This document shows, piece after piece, positions 1 through 9,264 of a DNA stretch of 64,000 nucleotides; positions within the stretch are counted from its first letter, which is position 1; each line of letters begins with the position of its first letter. The stretch is from RYN-230 sp963770545 (GTDB taxonomy: Bacteria > Actinomycetota > Actinomycetes > Streptosporangiales > Streptosporangiaceae), in assembly GCA_963770545.1 (NCBI GenBank), contig CAVYQF010000005.1:124001-188000 (forward strand), in the 5' to 3' direction. Under the pieces are notes generated by a model. That model was not told the origin of the DNA. It ran no database searches and saw only the letters and a program-made list of their open reading frames with translations. The position numbers and the translations under genes are program-made.

Positions 1-629
1 CCGGCCAGCAGGGCGGCGGCGGCCAGGGCGGCGCTGATGATCTGGGCCCGGTGACCCACTCCTGTCCGCCCGGCGCGGTCAGGCGGGCCGGGTGCCGAAT
101 AGAGCAGCCGCGACGCCGTGTCCGCCCCCTCCCCATCGGCCACCGGAGCCGGGGCTGGCCGGACGGGGTACGTCACGGTCTCCGGGCCACCGCCCGCGAA
201 CCGGTCTGCGAACGCATCGGGGCCGCCGGGATCATCCTCATACTGCCCCTCCTCATAGTCGTCCAGTTCGCCGCTGTATGCCGCGGTGTCGCAGCGGCCC
301 GGCTGGTACGGACCGGCCTCGTACTGGCGGGGCGGGTCCGGGGCGTCAACGCAGGGAGCAGGCAGGAACGAGCCGGAATACCCGGGCGCCGCCGGATACC
401 CGGGCACGGGCGGATAACCGGGCTCCGCGTCGTACTCCGGCTCTGCGTATTGCCCGGGTTCGGCATAATGCCGCGAGTCCGGGTAATACCGGCGGTCCGG
501 GTAATACCCGGGCCCGGCGTAGTCCCCCGGCGCCGGCCGATATCCCTGCTCCGGCAGCAGCGTGCTGCACCGGGGACAATAGCGCAAGGTCACGGCCACC
601 TGGTCAGCGCACGTCGGGCAGATTCTCAT
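1..629 (-). CDS. Zinc-ribbon membrane protein, partial (C-terminus outside window)
   Basis: The frame is open from ATG at 629 to the left edge without a stop, so the C-terminus is missing. Upstream AGGGGAG is a good ribosome site. Residues 4-21 form a CxxC-x10-CxxC zinc ribbon (C4, C7, C18, C21). Residues about 28-80 are a low-complexity stretch rich in Tyr, Pro and Gly (repeated GYP/YYPD/YAEP-like units), followed by an acidic region. A hydrophobic Ala/Leu segment, probably a membrane helix, begins at the edge. The architecture (zinc ribbon, disordered linker, TM) is common in actinobacterial proteins of unknown function. No specific function can be given. Confidence 0.72.
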   Translation of the reverse strand, partial: MRICPTCADQVAVTLRYCPRCSTLLPEQGYRPAPGDYAGPGYYPDRRYYPDSRHYAEPGQYAEPEYDAEPGYPPVPGYPAAPGYSGSFLPAPCVDAPDPPRQYEAGPYQPGRCDTAAYSGELDDYEEGQYEDDPGGPDAFADRFAGGGPETVTYPVRPAPAPVADGEGADTASRLLYSAPGPPDRAGRTGVGHRAQIISAALAAAALLA

Positions 630-742
630 CACGCTCCCCTTGCTCCCCGTCTGGGATCGTAATCAGGGTGCGGGACTTTTTTCAGGGTTATCGCTGCTTC
701 GGCGCACGGCCATTTAACCGGGTTCGCTAGTACTAATCCGAC

Positions 743-754
743 ATGACAGGTCAT
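743..754. promoter_or_regulatory. Short palindrome in divergent intergenic region
   Basis: Perfect inverted repeat ATGAC-AG-GTCAT in the 309-bp gap between the zinc-ribbon gene (minus) and the Lrp-type regulator (plus). Its place between divergent genes suggests an operator, possibly for the adjacent Lrp-type protein. That is inference only. The rest of this gap shows no gene. Confidence 0.3.
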
Positions 755-938
755 TCCACGTTCTTAAACGAAGCCGAATAGCAGATAACGAAAACCGGTG
801 CGAGCAATTGCCCCGCTGGCTCGGAGGTACGGCGGGGTACCCGGGTCCGGCCTCCCGGTAACGGCCCCCGACGGGATATGAACGCGAACCCGCCGGGGCG
901 TGATGGCCCCCCGCTCCGCGGGCTGGCAGGATCGAGGC

Positions 939-1418
939 GTGCCGGGAAGACCTGCTGCCTTCGACGAACTCGACGAGCGGATCGTGGCCGTGCTGGTCGG
1001 CGACGCCCGGGCCAGCTACGCCGACATCGGGGCCACCGTGGGGCTGTCCGCGTCTGCGGTCAAGCGGCGGGTTGACCGGTTGCGCGCGTCGGGCGCCATC
1101 ACCGGCTTCACCGTCACCGTCGATCCGTCCGCCCTGGGCTGGACCACCGAGGCCTACGTGGAACTGTTCTGCCGCGGCCGGACCTCGCCCAGCGCCATCG
1201 GTGCCGCGCTGAGCAAGTATCCCGAGGTCACCGGGGCCTGCACGATCACCGGGGAGGCAGACGCCCTGCTGCACATCCGCGCGGCGGATGTGCAGCACTT
1301 CGAGCAGGTGGTCGAGCGGATCGTCGCGGAACCTTTCGTGGACCGGACGCGCAGCGTCATCGTCCTCTCGCGGCTGGTCAGCCGCGCAGACATCCTGCCG
1401 CTCAGTAATGCCGACTGA
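939..1418 (+). CDS. Lrp/AsnC-family transcriptional regulator
   Basis: About 159 residues. An N-terminal winged helix-turn-helix (FDELDERIVAVLVGDAR, then ASYADIGATVGLSASAVKRR) is followed by the effector-binding ferredoxin-like domain typical of Lrp proteins (VTGACTITGEADALLHI). GTG at 939 is preferred over ATG 900/903 because GGATCGAGG lies just before it and the family starts at this point. Lrp proteins bind DNA as dimers or octamers and respond to amino acids; the ligand here is unknown. No obvious target operon lies next to it except a small membrane protein and a KimA-like transporter downstream. Confidence 0.85.
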   Translation: MPGRPAAFDELDERIVAVLVGDARASYADIGATVGLSASAVKRRVDRLRASGAITGFTVTVDPSALGWTTEAYVELFCRGRTSPSAIGAALSKYPEVTGACTITGEADALLHIRAADVQHFEQVVERIVAEPFVDRTRSVIVLSRLVSRADILPLSNAD

Positions 1419-1496
1419 GTGGGTAGCCGCGCGCAAAATTCTCGCAATACCTCATAAAGCCGCTCATGGCCAGGTCAGGGCCGATACAGTCAGCCC

Positions 1497-1685
1497 ATGC
1501 CCAACCTTGAGCATGATCCGTCGGCCAGTACTGCCCAGTTCCGCGCGTTCGCGAACGAGCGTTCCGGCACCGACTCCGCGCCGTGGACGATGCGTGCTCC
1601 GCGTAACCGCGTGGTCGTCCTCGCGGCGGCGGTAGTCGGCGTGGCCTTGATTCTTTTCATCATTGCCCTCATAGTCCTCGGCTAG
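1497..1685 (+). CDS. Small single-pass membrane protein
   Basis: 62 residues. The N-terminal ~37 residues are polar and basic, then a strong hydrophobic helix (VVVLAAAVVGVALILFIIAL) runs to the C-terminus. ATG start; the ribosome site is weak. Likely an N-in tail-anchored membrane protein. No family is recognised. It could be a chance frame, but the clean hydrophobic segment ending at the stop supports coding. Confidence 0.5.
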   Translation: MPNLEHDPSASTAQFRAFANERSGTDSAPWTMRAPRNRVVVLAAAVVGVALILFIIALIVLG

Positions 1686-1821
1686 CCACTCATCTGACCC
1701 TGAGGCTCGGCGTGATTCCGGCGCGGGCCCGGTCATTAGCTGCGGGTTATCGGCGCATCACCACTCAAAGTTTCGGGGGCGAGAGTCAGGCCGCCCGGCC
1801 CACCAGGCAGGATTGGCAGGC

Positions 1822-3698
1822 ATGACGGTTCGTGACGCCACGCCACAGCCGCCCGCACCGGGGGACCGGGGGGATCAGGGGGACGAGCACCGGCTGACCG
1901 CGCTGGAAGGTCTGGCCGCACTCTCGCTCGACGCCCTGTCCTCGGTGGCCTATGGCCCTCAGGCGATCGTCATCGTGCTGGCCGCGGCCGGCACGGTGGG
2001 CTTCGACTACACCCTCCCGGTCACGCTGGCCATCGTCGTCCTGCTCGCGGTGCTGGTCATCTCCTACCGGCAGGTGATCGAGGCCTTCCCGAACGGCGGC
2101 GGCGCCTACGCGGTGGCCAAGCGGCACCTGGGGCAGAAGGCTAGTCTGCTGGCCGGGGCCTCGCTCACCGTCGACTACATCCTCAACGCCGCGGTCGGTG
2201 TGTCCGCCGGGGTCGAGGCGTTGACGTCCGCCTTCCCCTCTCTGTACCCCGACCGGGTCTGGCTCTGCCTCGGCGTGCTCGCGGTGATCACGGCGGCCAA
2301 CTTGTGGGGTGTAGCGGAGTCCGCCCGGCTGTTCATCGTGCCTACGCTGCTCTTCATCTTCGCCATCGGGGTCGTCATCCTCGGCGGCCTGATCCGCTCG
2401 CACCCGGCCGTCGCCCCCTCTACCCACTTGCCGCAGGCCACCGAGACGGTCGGCATCCTGCTGCTGCTCAAGGCGTTCGCCTCCGGCTGCTCGGCGCTGA
2501 CCGGTGTGGAGGCGATCGCGAACGCGGTGCCGGAGTTCAAGCAGCCCCGGGCGCGGCGGGCGCAGCACACCGAGATGATGCTGGGCGTCATCCTCGGCCT
2601 GATGCTGATCGGCATCGCCGTCCTGATCCGCAAATTCCACGCCGCCCCGTCCCCGACGGAGACGACCCTGGCCCAGCTGACCGGGGCCGCCGTAGGACAC
2701 GGCATCGCCTTCTACGCCGTGCAGCTCATCACGACCGTCCTGCTGGCCCTGGCCGCCAATACCTCCTTCGGCGGCCTGCCCGTCCTGGCCAGCCTGCTGG
2801 CCAGGGACAACTTCCTGCCCCACGTGTTCGCGCTGAAGGGTGAGCGGCAGGTCTTCCGGTACGGGGTCGTGGTGCTCGCGGTCGCGGCCGCCGTCCTGCT
2901 CGTCGTGTCGAGGGGCAGTACCCAGGCCCTGATCCCGGTGTTCGCCATCGGGGTGTTCGTCGGATTCACCTGTCCCAGGCCGGCATGGTCAAGCACTGGC
3001 ACGAGCAGCACGGGGAGGGCTGGGCCCGGCGGGCGTTCATCAACGGGCTGGGCGCGGTGCTCACCACGGCCGCGCTGGCCATCGAGCTGGTCAGCAAGTT
3101 CACCCAGGGCGCCTGGCTTGTCGTCCTGATCATCCCGCTGTTCGTCCTGCTCTTCACCCGGATCCACCAGGCCTACGCCCAGATCGGCGCGCAGCTCGAG
3201 CTGGGCCAGATGCCGGATCCGCCCGAGCGGACCCCGGGACTGGCCGTCGTCCCGGTCCGCGGCCTGTCCCGGCTCACGCGGGAAGCCGTCTCCGCGGCCC
3301 TGTCCCTGGCCGATGAGGTCGTCGCGGTGACGATCTGCTACGACGACCCCGAGGACGAGCAGGCCACCGCCAGCTTCCGCGAGCAGTGGGAACACTGGGA
3401 CCCCGACGTGCCGCTGGTCACCTTGCGGACCGAGCACCATTCGCTGGGTCCCCCCGTGGTCGAGTACCTGCGGGCCCGGGAGCAGGAAGATCCGCACCGC
3501 CGGATCGTGGTGGTGATCCCCGAGGTTCAGCCCCAGCACTGGTGGCGGTGGTTCCTCCATAACCAGCGTGGCTTCGTGCTGAACCGGGCCATCGTGGCCG
3601 GCACCGACAACGTGGTGGTCTGCCGGCTCCGGTTCCAGCTGCGGCATCTGGCGCCGGACGAGGACCCGTCCGACGTCCCGGCCGCCGGAGGATCATAG
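1822..3698 (+). CDS. KimA-like APC-superfamily potassium importer (frameshifted)
   Basis: About 626 residues once one frame break is repaired. The N-terminal half closely follows the KimA (YdaO) proton-coupled K+ importer family: LDALSSVAYGPQAIVIVLAAAG, SYRQVIEAFPNGGGAY, KAFASGCSALTGVEAI and a later LALAANTSFGGLPVLASL. About 12 TM helices are followed by a soluble C-terminal domain of ~150 residues with alternating hydrophobic strands, as in KimA. The frame breaks between 2970 and 2971, where ACC-CTG has become ACCTG; adding one C restores GFTLSQAGMVKHW, the family pattern. ATG 1822 follows a purine-rich AGGATTGGCAGG. A second K+ system (kdp) lies 10 kb downstream. Confidence 0.82.
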
Positions 3699-3849
3699 GC
3701 CGCTGGGCAGGCCTTTAAAACGGTTAGCGGTGGTAAGCACCGTGAGCAGGCGCAGTTCGTCCGGCGCGGTCGCCTGCGTAAGCCCCCACAGGATGCCTGG
3801 TCCCAGCGTGGTGTGGGTCATCCCGGCCAGGTCGAGGAAGCGCTGAAGG

Positions 3850-4017
3850 CTAGCGCGCGGCCGGCTCGGCGCGGGCGACCGGCCCCACTCCGGCCCGCCG
3901 CGGATGTCCGGCGGCCAGTACCACTCCCGCGGCGATGGATCCGGATACGGCCAGGATCATCCCGGACCGAATGGCAACGCTCAGCCACCGGAATTGCCTG
4001 GTGTGCTTGCCTCTCAC
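3850..4017 (-). CDS. Small secreted or membrane peptide (55 aa)
   Basis: GTG at 4017 begins a 55-codon frame: a basic N-terminus (MRGKHTRQFRWL), a hydrophobic helix (IRSGMILAVSGSIAAGVVLA) and a short polar tail ending at TAG. It looks like a signal peptide or single TM with little mature sequence. GAGGGGAATGAGG lies upstream. It is the only coding-like signal in the ~520-bp gap between the KimA-like gene and the cyclodeaminase; the remainder of that gap holds no gene I can support. No family recognised. Confidence 0.35.
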   Translation of the reverse strand: MRGKHTRQFRWLSVAIRSGMILAVSGSIAAGVVLAAGHPRRAGVGPVARAEPAAR

Positions 4018-4218
4018 GGCCGCCTCATTCCCCTCTCATGCGGGAAATTACCAGGTGAGAGGCGCTTAATTGGCGACCAGGGAACAATGATTCCGGGTCT
4101 GATTTGGCCTTCCCGGGGGATAAAAGCCAGCTAACCGGACCCAGGTCACCAGGCCGCGCCCGCCTGCGTGGGAGGATCTTGGCGGGCGGCCCCCGCCCCA
4201 TCCCGACCCGGAGGACAC

Positions 4219-4845
4219 GTGCCCATCCGCGACCAGAAGATCGGCGACTTCCTGGACCAGCTCGCCGAGCGCGTCCCCGCCCCGGGCGGCGGCGCCGCGG
4301 CGGCGCTGCTCGCCGCCCAGGGTGCGGCGCTGCTCGGCATGGTGGCCCGGTACACCACCGGCGAGAAGTACGCCGAGCACCAGGTGACCGTGAGCCGGAT
4401 CATCACTGAGGTCGACGAACTGCGCAACATCGCGCTGCGGCTGGCCGACGCGGATGCGGATGCGTTCCTGGCGGTCACCGACGCCTACCGGCTGCCCCGG
4501 TCCACAGACCAGGAACAAGCCGACCGGGCCGCGGCCATCACCCAGGCCCTGGCCAACGCCGCCTGGCCTCCGGCTCAGGTCATCAGCCTGGCGGGGATGG
4601 TGGTCGACCTCGCCGAGGCGCTGGTCGTGATCGGCAACCCCAACGTCGTCAGCGACGTGGCCGCGGCGGCCGAGTGCGCCCGCGCCGCCGCGTCCACCGC
4701 CCGGGTGAACGTGGAGATCAACCTGGCCGCGATCTCCGACGAGCGGGTCAGCCTGGAAATGATCGCCGAGATCGGGAAGGCGGACAGCATCATGACCCGG
4801 GCGGACCAGATCACCGCCACGGTGCGCGAGCATATCCGCGGCTGA
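4219..4845 (+). CDS. Cyclodeaminase/cyclohydrolase family protein (FTCD_C, FchA-like)
   Basis: 208 residues from GTG 4219, preceded by CGGAGGA. The sequence has the FTCD_C pattern: FLDQLAERVPAPGGGAAAAL near the N-terminus, then an all-helical body with ISLAGMVVDLAEALVVIGNPNVVSDVAAAAE. This domain removes ammonia from 5-formimino-THF or hydrolyses methenyl-THF in one-carbon metabolism; stand-alone versions are usually called methenyltetrahydrofolate cyclohydrolase/FchA. The exact substrate cannot be decided from sequence. It stands alone, with no folate genes beside it. Confidence 0.82.
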   Translation: MPIRDQKIGDFLDQLAERVPAPGGGAAAALLAAQGAALLGMVARYTTGEKYAEHQVTVSRIITEVDELRNIALRLADADADAFLAVTDAYRLPRSTDQEQADRAAAITQALANAAWPPAQVISLAGMVVDLAEALVVIGNPNVVSDVAAAAECARAAASTARVNVEINLAAISDERVSLEMIAEIGKADSIMTRADQITATVREHIRG

Positions 4846-4889
4846 CCCTTCCGCCGCAGGCGCCTGGCCTGCGCGGTGTTCGCTCCCCG

Positions 4890-5174
4890 TTAGCCCTGTT
4901 CCGGTTCGAAGCCGGCGCTGCTGAGCATCCGGCGCAGGTCGAGCACGGTCTGCTCGTCGATGTCCTTGCCGCGGGGTTGCTCGATGAACTCCTTCTGGGT
5001 CCCGATCGTCACGTCGAGCTTGCCACCGTGCTGCTCCACCGTGGTGGCGACCGCGTCGAGCAGCGACACGACCTCCCGCCACTCGATGTTGTGGCTGACC
5101 GGATGCTCGAAGATCCTGCGCAGCGTGGTGCGGTGCCGGTTGCTCAGGTGCTCCGGCTCTGGTGTCACCGACAT
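4890..5174 (-). CDS. Conserved actinobacterial hypothetical protein (HicA/dsRBD-like pattern)
   Basis: 94 residues. It begins MSVTPEPEHLSNRHRTTL, then FEHPVSHNIEWREVVSLLDA, a Lys/Gly strand (HGGKLDVTIG) and a C-terminal DLRRMLSSAGF. The helix-strand-strand-helix order, with a short basic turn, resembles the small dsRBD-like fold of HicA-type proteins, but no partner antitoxin is seen beside it. Homologues of this kind occur alone in actinobacteria as hypothetical proteins. Function unknown; a toxin role is not claimed. Confidence 0.7.
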   Translation of the reverse strand: MSVTPEPEHLSNRHRTTLRRIFEHPVSHNIEWREVVSLLDAVATTVEQHGGKLDVTIGTQKEFIEQPRGKDIDEQTVLDLRRMLSSAGFEPEQG

Positions 5175-5240
5175 TCATCCTCCCGTTGTCCCTGCCACCT
5201 TAGTGACCGCGAGGCGGCCGGTGCTGGCGGGTGCGGGAGC

Positions 5241-6239
5241 TCAGGCCGCCGGCGCCACCTGGAGCTTGATGCCCTCGCCGCGGCGGACGCCGGCCAGCGC
5301 CTCGGGGAACTGGTCCAGGGCCAAGGGCGGCCCCAGCAGCGGGCTGGTCTCCACGATGCCCGCCGCCATCAGGTCGGCGGCGGCGCCGAAGCTGTTCAGC
5401 ACGGCCATCGACCCGAGCACCGTGATCTCGTCGTTGTAGATGCGGAACGGGGACAGCGACACACGGGCGTCCTCGCTGGCCACGCCGAAGATCAGCAGCC
5501 GGCCGCCCCGGCCGAGCGCGGCGAACGCCGCCTCGATCGCGGCGGGCACCCCCGTCGCGTCCACCGCCACGCCGAAGGGAGCCTGATCGAGCGCGGGCAC
5601 GTCCTCGGCCACGCTGGCCGCACCGACGGCTTTGGCCACCGTCAGCCGGGCCGCCTTCTGGTCCACCACGCTGACCGAACGGGCGCCCGCGTGGTTGAGC
5701 AACTGGAGCAGCAGCAGGCCCATGGTGCCCGCGCCGGTCAGCAGCACGTCCTGGCCGAGGACCGGGCCCAGGCGGCGCAGCCCGTGCACGGCGCAGGACA
5801 GCGGCTCGATGAGCGCGCCCTGGGCATCATCCACGCTGTCCGGGATGCGGTAGGCGTTCACCGCGGGCACGGCGACATATTCCGCGAACGCGCCGTTCAC
5901 GGTGTCCCCGATCGCGTTCCAGTTCGCGCAGAGATTTCCGCGCCCGATGCGGCACTGCGGGCAGTGCCCGCAGAACAGTGAGGGATCCACGGCGACCCGC
6001 GCGCCTTCTGGCCAGTCGCCGGGAACCTCGCGGCCGCGGGCCGCGATCCGGCCGGCGAACTCGTGGCCCGGGATGATCGGGTACGGCGTGGGCGGGAACT
6101 CGCCGTCGGCGATGTGCAGGTCGGTGCCGCAGATGCCGCAGATCCCCACCTGGATGATCAGCTCGCCGCGCTCCGGCGCCGGGTCGGCGGCCTCGGTGAT
6201 CGTGAGCTGTCCAGGCGCCTGCCAGATAGCGGCCTGCAT
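5241..6239 (-). CDS. Zinc-dependent medium-chain alcohol/polyol dehydrogenase
   Basis: 332 residues. Catalytic zinc ligands: C37 (GICGTDLH) and H59-E60 (PGHEFAG). Structural zinc cysteines: C90, C93, C96, C104. A Rossmann motif LLTGAGTMG follows. This is the sorbitol/threonine dehydrogenase branch of the MDR family. It is the last gene of the minus-strand ABC-transporter operon, so it probably oxidises the imported polyol or sugar with NAD(P)+. The substrate (for example sorbitol, mannitol or arabitol) is inference from context. Confidence 0.87.
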   Translation of the reverse strand: MQAAIWQAPGQLTITEAADPAPERGELIIQVGICGICGTDLHIADGEFPPTPYPIIPGHEFAGRIAARGREVPGDWPEGARVAVDPSLFCGHCPQCRIGRGNLCANWNAIGDTVNGAFAEYVAVPAVNAYRIPDSVDDAQGALIEPLSCAVHGLRRLGPVLGQDVLLTGAGTMGLLLLQLLNHAGARSVSVVDQKAARLTVAKAVGAASVAEDVPALDQAPFGVAVDATGVPAAIEAAFAALGRGGRLLIFGVASEDARVSLSPFRIYNDEITVLGSMAVLNSFGAAADLMAAGIVETSPLLGPPLALDQFPEALAGVRRGEGIKLQVAPAA

Positions 6240-6306
6240 CGTGTCCCCTCACACTTAACGATCACGGTCATGGTTCCCGGGCCCGCTCCGCGGCGGCCCG
6301 CCGCAC

Positions 6307-7380
6307 TCATTCGCCGAGCCGCAGCCCGCTCTCGGCATCGAAGATGTGCAGGTGAGTGGTATCCACGCCGACCTTGACCACGTCCCCGTGCCGGGGGTGA
6401 TCCCGGCCGGACCTGACGATGACGCTGCTCGCCGGGTCGTCGGCCAGGTGGCCGTAGATATAAGAGTCGCTGCCCAGGTCCTCGACCAGCGCGACCTTGA
6501 CCGTCAGCTCGCCGTCGCCGATCGTCAGGTGCTCGGGCCTGACCCCGATGATCAGCTTGCTGTGGCCCTGGGCGGCGCGCAGCTGGGCGTCGTCCGGCCG
6601 GAGCGTGGCGGCGCCCAGGTGGAGGCCGTCGCGGTCCGCGGTGGCGTCGAACCGGTTCATGGCTGGCGAGCCGATGAACCCGGCCACGAACACATTCGCC
6701 GGCCGGTCATAGAGCTCGGTCGGCGAGGCGAACTGCTGCAGCTGCCCGGCCCGCATGACCGCCACCCGCTCGCCCATGGTCATGGCTTCCACCTGGTCAT
6801 GGGTGACGTAGACCGTGGTCACCTGCAGCCGGCGCTGCAGCTCGGCGATCTGCGTCCGGGTCGACACCCGCAGCTGGGCGTCCAGGTTGGACAGCGGCTC
6901 GTCCATGCAGAAGACCTTGGGCTCCCGCACGATGGCGCGGCCCATGGCCACCCGCTGGCGCTGCCCGCCGGACAGGTTACGCGGCTTGCGGTCCAGGAAC
7001 GGCTCCAGGTCGAGCAGCTTGGCCGCCTCCCGGACCCGGCGGGCGCGCTCGTCCTTGGCCACGCCCTGCATCTTCAACGCGAAGCCCATGTTCTCGCCGA
7101 CGGTCTTGCTCGGGTAGAGCGCGTAGTTCTGGAACACCATCGCGATGTCCCGGTTCCGGGACGGCACGCCCACCATGTCCTGGCCGTCGATGCGGATCGA
7201 CCCGTCGTCTATCTCTTCCAGCCCGGCCAGCATCCGCAGGGCCGTGGTCTTGCCGCAGCCCGACGGGCCCACCATGACCACGAACTCGCCGTCCTTGATG
7301 GCCAGCTGGAGCGCGTCCACCGCTGGCCGTTCCGCGCCCGGGTAGATGCACGTCGCACTGTCGTACGTGACCTCAGCCAT
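6307..7380 (-). CDS. Sugar ABC transporter ATPase (UgpC/MsmK type)
   Basis: 357 residues. Walker A GPSGCGKTT (38-46), signature LSGGQRQRVAMGRAI (136-150), Walker B VFCMDEP (157-163), H-loop H194, then a C-terminal TOBE/regulatory domain of about 120 residues as in MalK/UgpC. It energises a CUT1-type carbohydrate importer. It follows the two permease genes with short gaps, so the permease partners are encoded in the same operon. Confidence 0.9.
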   Translation of the reverse strand: MAEVTYDSATCIYPGAERPAVDALQLAIKDGEFVVMVGPSGCGKTTALRMLAGLEEIDDGSIRIDGQDMVGVPSRNRDIAMVFQNYALYPSKTVGENMGFALKMQGVAKDERARRVREAAKLLDLEPFLDRKPRNLSGGQRQRVAMGRAIVREPKVFCMDEPLSNLDAQLRVSTRTQIAELQRRLQVTTVYVTHDQVEAMTMGERVAVMRAGQLQQFASPTELYDRPANVFVAGFIGSPAMNRFDATADRDGLHLGAATLRPDDAQLRAAQGHSKLIIGVRPEHLTIGDGELTVKVALVEDLGSDSYIYGHLADDPASSVIVRSGRDHPRHGDVVKVGVDTTHLHIFDAESGLRLGE

Positions 7381-7395
7381 GATCGACTCCCGTGT

Positions 7396-8280
7396 TCACT
7401 TGATGGCCCCGAAGGACAGGCCGCGGACCAGCTGGCGCTGCGCTACCCACCCGGCCAGGATGACGGGCAGGGTCGCTACCGTCGCCGCCGCGGCCAGCTG
7501 GGCGAAGTACAGGCCCTCAGACGAGATGAAGCCGACCAGGAACACCGGGACCGTGGCGGCCTGGGTCGCGGTGAGGTTCACCGCGAAGAAGAACTCGTTC
7601 CAGGAGAAGATGCAGCAGATCAGCGCGGTAGCCGCCAGGCCGGGCGCGACCACCGGCAAGATCACCTCGGTCACCGTCCGGCGCAGCGGCGCCCCGTCCA
7701 TCTCGGCCGCCTCCAGCAGTTCGCCCGGCACCTCGAGGAAGAACGACCGCATCATCCACACCGCGATCGGCAGGTTCATCGCGGTGTACAGGATCACCAG
7801 GGTGAAGATGTTGTCCAGCATGTGCAGGTCCCGCGCGGCGATGTAGATCGGGATGATCGCGGCGACCACCGGCAGCATCTTGGTGCTGATGAAGAAGAAC
7901 AGCACATCGCGGGTCTTGCGCACCGGGCGCAGCGAGAGCGCGAACGCGCACGGGGTGGCCAGCAGCAGGACCAGGATCGTGGACACGATGGTGGCGAACG
8001 CCGAGTTCGCCACGTACGGCCAGATGCCGCTGTCGAACACCGCCTTGTACTGCGACAGGGTGGGCGAGAAGAACAGGTGCGGGGTGTTGGTGTACGCCTG
8101 GACCTCGGACTTGAAGGACGTGAGCACCATCCACAGGACCGGGAAGAAGAACACGATGCCGACGATCCAGCCGACGATCCCCAGGGGGATGCTGTTGGTG
8201 CGCCTCTTCCTGGGCGCCACGCGCCGCGGGGCCGCGCTGGCCACGCCAGCGTCCGCCGTGCTGATGTCTGCGCTGGTCAT
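7396..8280 (-). CDS. Carbohydrate ABC transporter permease (MalG type)
   Basis: 294 residues from ATG 8280; the start overlaps the preceding permease stop by 4 bp. It has six predicted TM helices and the cytoplasmic EAA-type loop ELLEAAEMDGAPLRRTVTEV that docks to the ATPase. A basic N-terminus (APRRVAPRKRRTN) precedes the first helix. It belongs to the binding-protein-dependent CUT1 inner-membrane components. Confidence 0.88.
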   Translation of the reverse strand: MTSADISTADAGVASAAPRRVAPRKRRTNSIPLGIVGWIVGIVFFFPVLWMVLTSFKSEVQAYTNTPHLFFSPTLSQYKAVFDSGIWPYVANSAFATIVSTILVLLLATPCAFALSLRPVRKTRDVLFFFISTKMLPVVAAIIPIYIAARDLHMLDNIFTLVILYTAMNLPIAVWMMRSFFLEVPGELLEAAEMDGAPLRRTVTEVILPVVAPGLAATALICCIFSWNEFFFAVNLTATQAATVPVFLVGFISSEGLYFAQLAAAATVATLPVILAGWVAQRQLVRGLSFGAIK

Positions 8281-9215
8281 GCCGCCTGCTCCGTCCCGGA
8301 GAACGAGGTGAAGATCAGCCGCAGCGCGAAGGTGGCGATGATGATCGTCGCCACCACCACGATCACGCCCATCGCGGCCGCCTGGCCGACCTGGAAGCCC
8401 AGGAAGGCCCGCTGGTAGATGTAGAAGGGCAGGTTGGCGCTGGAGATGCCGGGTCCGCCCTGGGTCATCATGTAGACCGCGTCGAACTCGTTGACCACGT
8501 AGATGGCGCCGAGCACGATGCCCAGTTCGATGAACCGCCGCAGGTGCGGGAGGGTCAGCTCGCGGAAGATCTGCAGCGGCCGCGCACCGTCCGTGCTGGC
8601 CGCCTCCAGGATGTCCTTGGGCTGGCTCTGCAGCCCGGCCAGCACGAGCAGCATCATGAACGGCGTCCACTGCCAGATCATCTCGATCATCACCGAGCCC
8701 AGCGGGAAGCTGCCGATCCAGTTGAAATGGCCGATGCCGAACGGCCGGAGCAGGAAGTTGACGATGCCGAACGTGGGATCGAGCATGATCGTCTTCCACA
8801 CCAGCGCGCCGGCCACGGGCATGACCAGGAACGGGGTGATCAGCAGGGTGCGCACAATGCCCCGGCCGAGGAACTTCCGGTCCAGCAGCAGGGCCAGGGC
8901 GACGCCGATGACCATCGCGATCAGGACCACGCCCACGGTCATGATCACCGTGTTCAGCGCGGTCGTGCGGAACTGGCTGTCCTGGAACACGTCCACGTAG
9001 TTGGAGAACCCGACGAAGTGCCGGGAGCCGGGCCGGACCAGGCTCCACGACTGCAGCGAGTACCACAGCGTCAGGACGAACGGCAGCTGGGTGACGATGA
9101 TGGTGAAAACCAGTGCGGGCAGCAGCGGTGCCCGGCGTACCCACCCCTGGCGGCGGCGGTCAGGGCGGGCGCGCGCGGGCCGCGCGGCGGCTACCGGCGG
9201 GGCGATCGCGGTCAT
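8277..9215 (-). CDS. Carbohydrate ABC transporter permease (MalF type)
   Basis: 312 residues. Six predicted TM helices, with the EAA-type loop KDILEAASTDGARPLQIF near residue 210. It lies directly downstream of the substrate-binding lipoprotein and is translationally coupled (ATGA overlap) to the second permease. Together with that protein it forms the channel of the importer. Confidence 0.88.
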   Translation of the reverse strand: MTAIAPPVAAARPARARPDRRRQGWVRRAPLLPALVFTIIVTQLPFVLTLWYSLQSWSLVRPGSRHFVGFSNYVDVFQDSQFRTTALNTVIMTVGVVLIAMVIGVALALLLDRKFLGRGIVRTLLITPFLVMPVAGALVWKTIMLDPTFGIVNFLLRPFGIGHFNWIGSFPLGSVMIEMIWQWTPFMMLLVLAGLQSQPKDILEAASTDGARPLQIFRELTLPHLRRFIELGIVLGAIYVVNEFDAVYMMTQGGPGISSANLPFYIYQRAFLGFQVGQAAAMGVIVVVATIIIATFALRLIFTSFSGTEQAA

Positions 9216-9264
9216 CAGGACCTCCGGGAGGATGCGGTGCTTTCACCGGGACAGGGGCCGGCCA

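Noticed and set aside
4890..5174. HicA toxin of a toxin-antitoxin pair
   Set aside because: No HicB-like gene beside it and the key His context is not convincing; kept as conserved hypothetical.
6346..8418. 690-codon plus-strand open frame opposite the ABC transporter genes
   Set aside because: It is antisense to three well-supported transporter genes, is His/Arg/Asp-rich low-complexity sequence, and has no domain; typical of stop-poor high-GC DNA.
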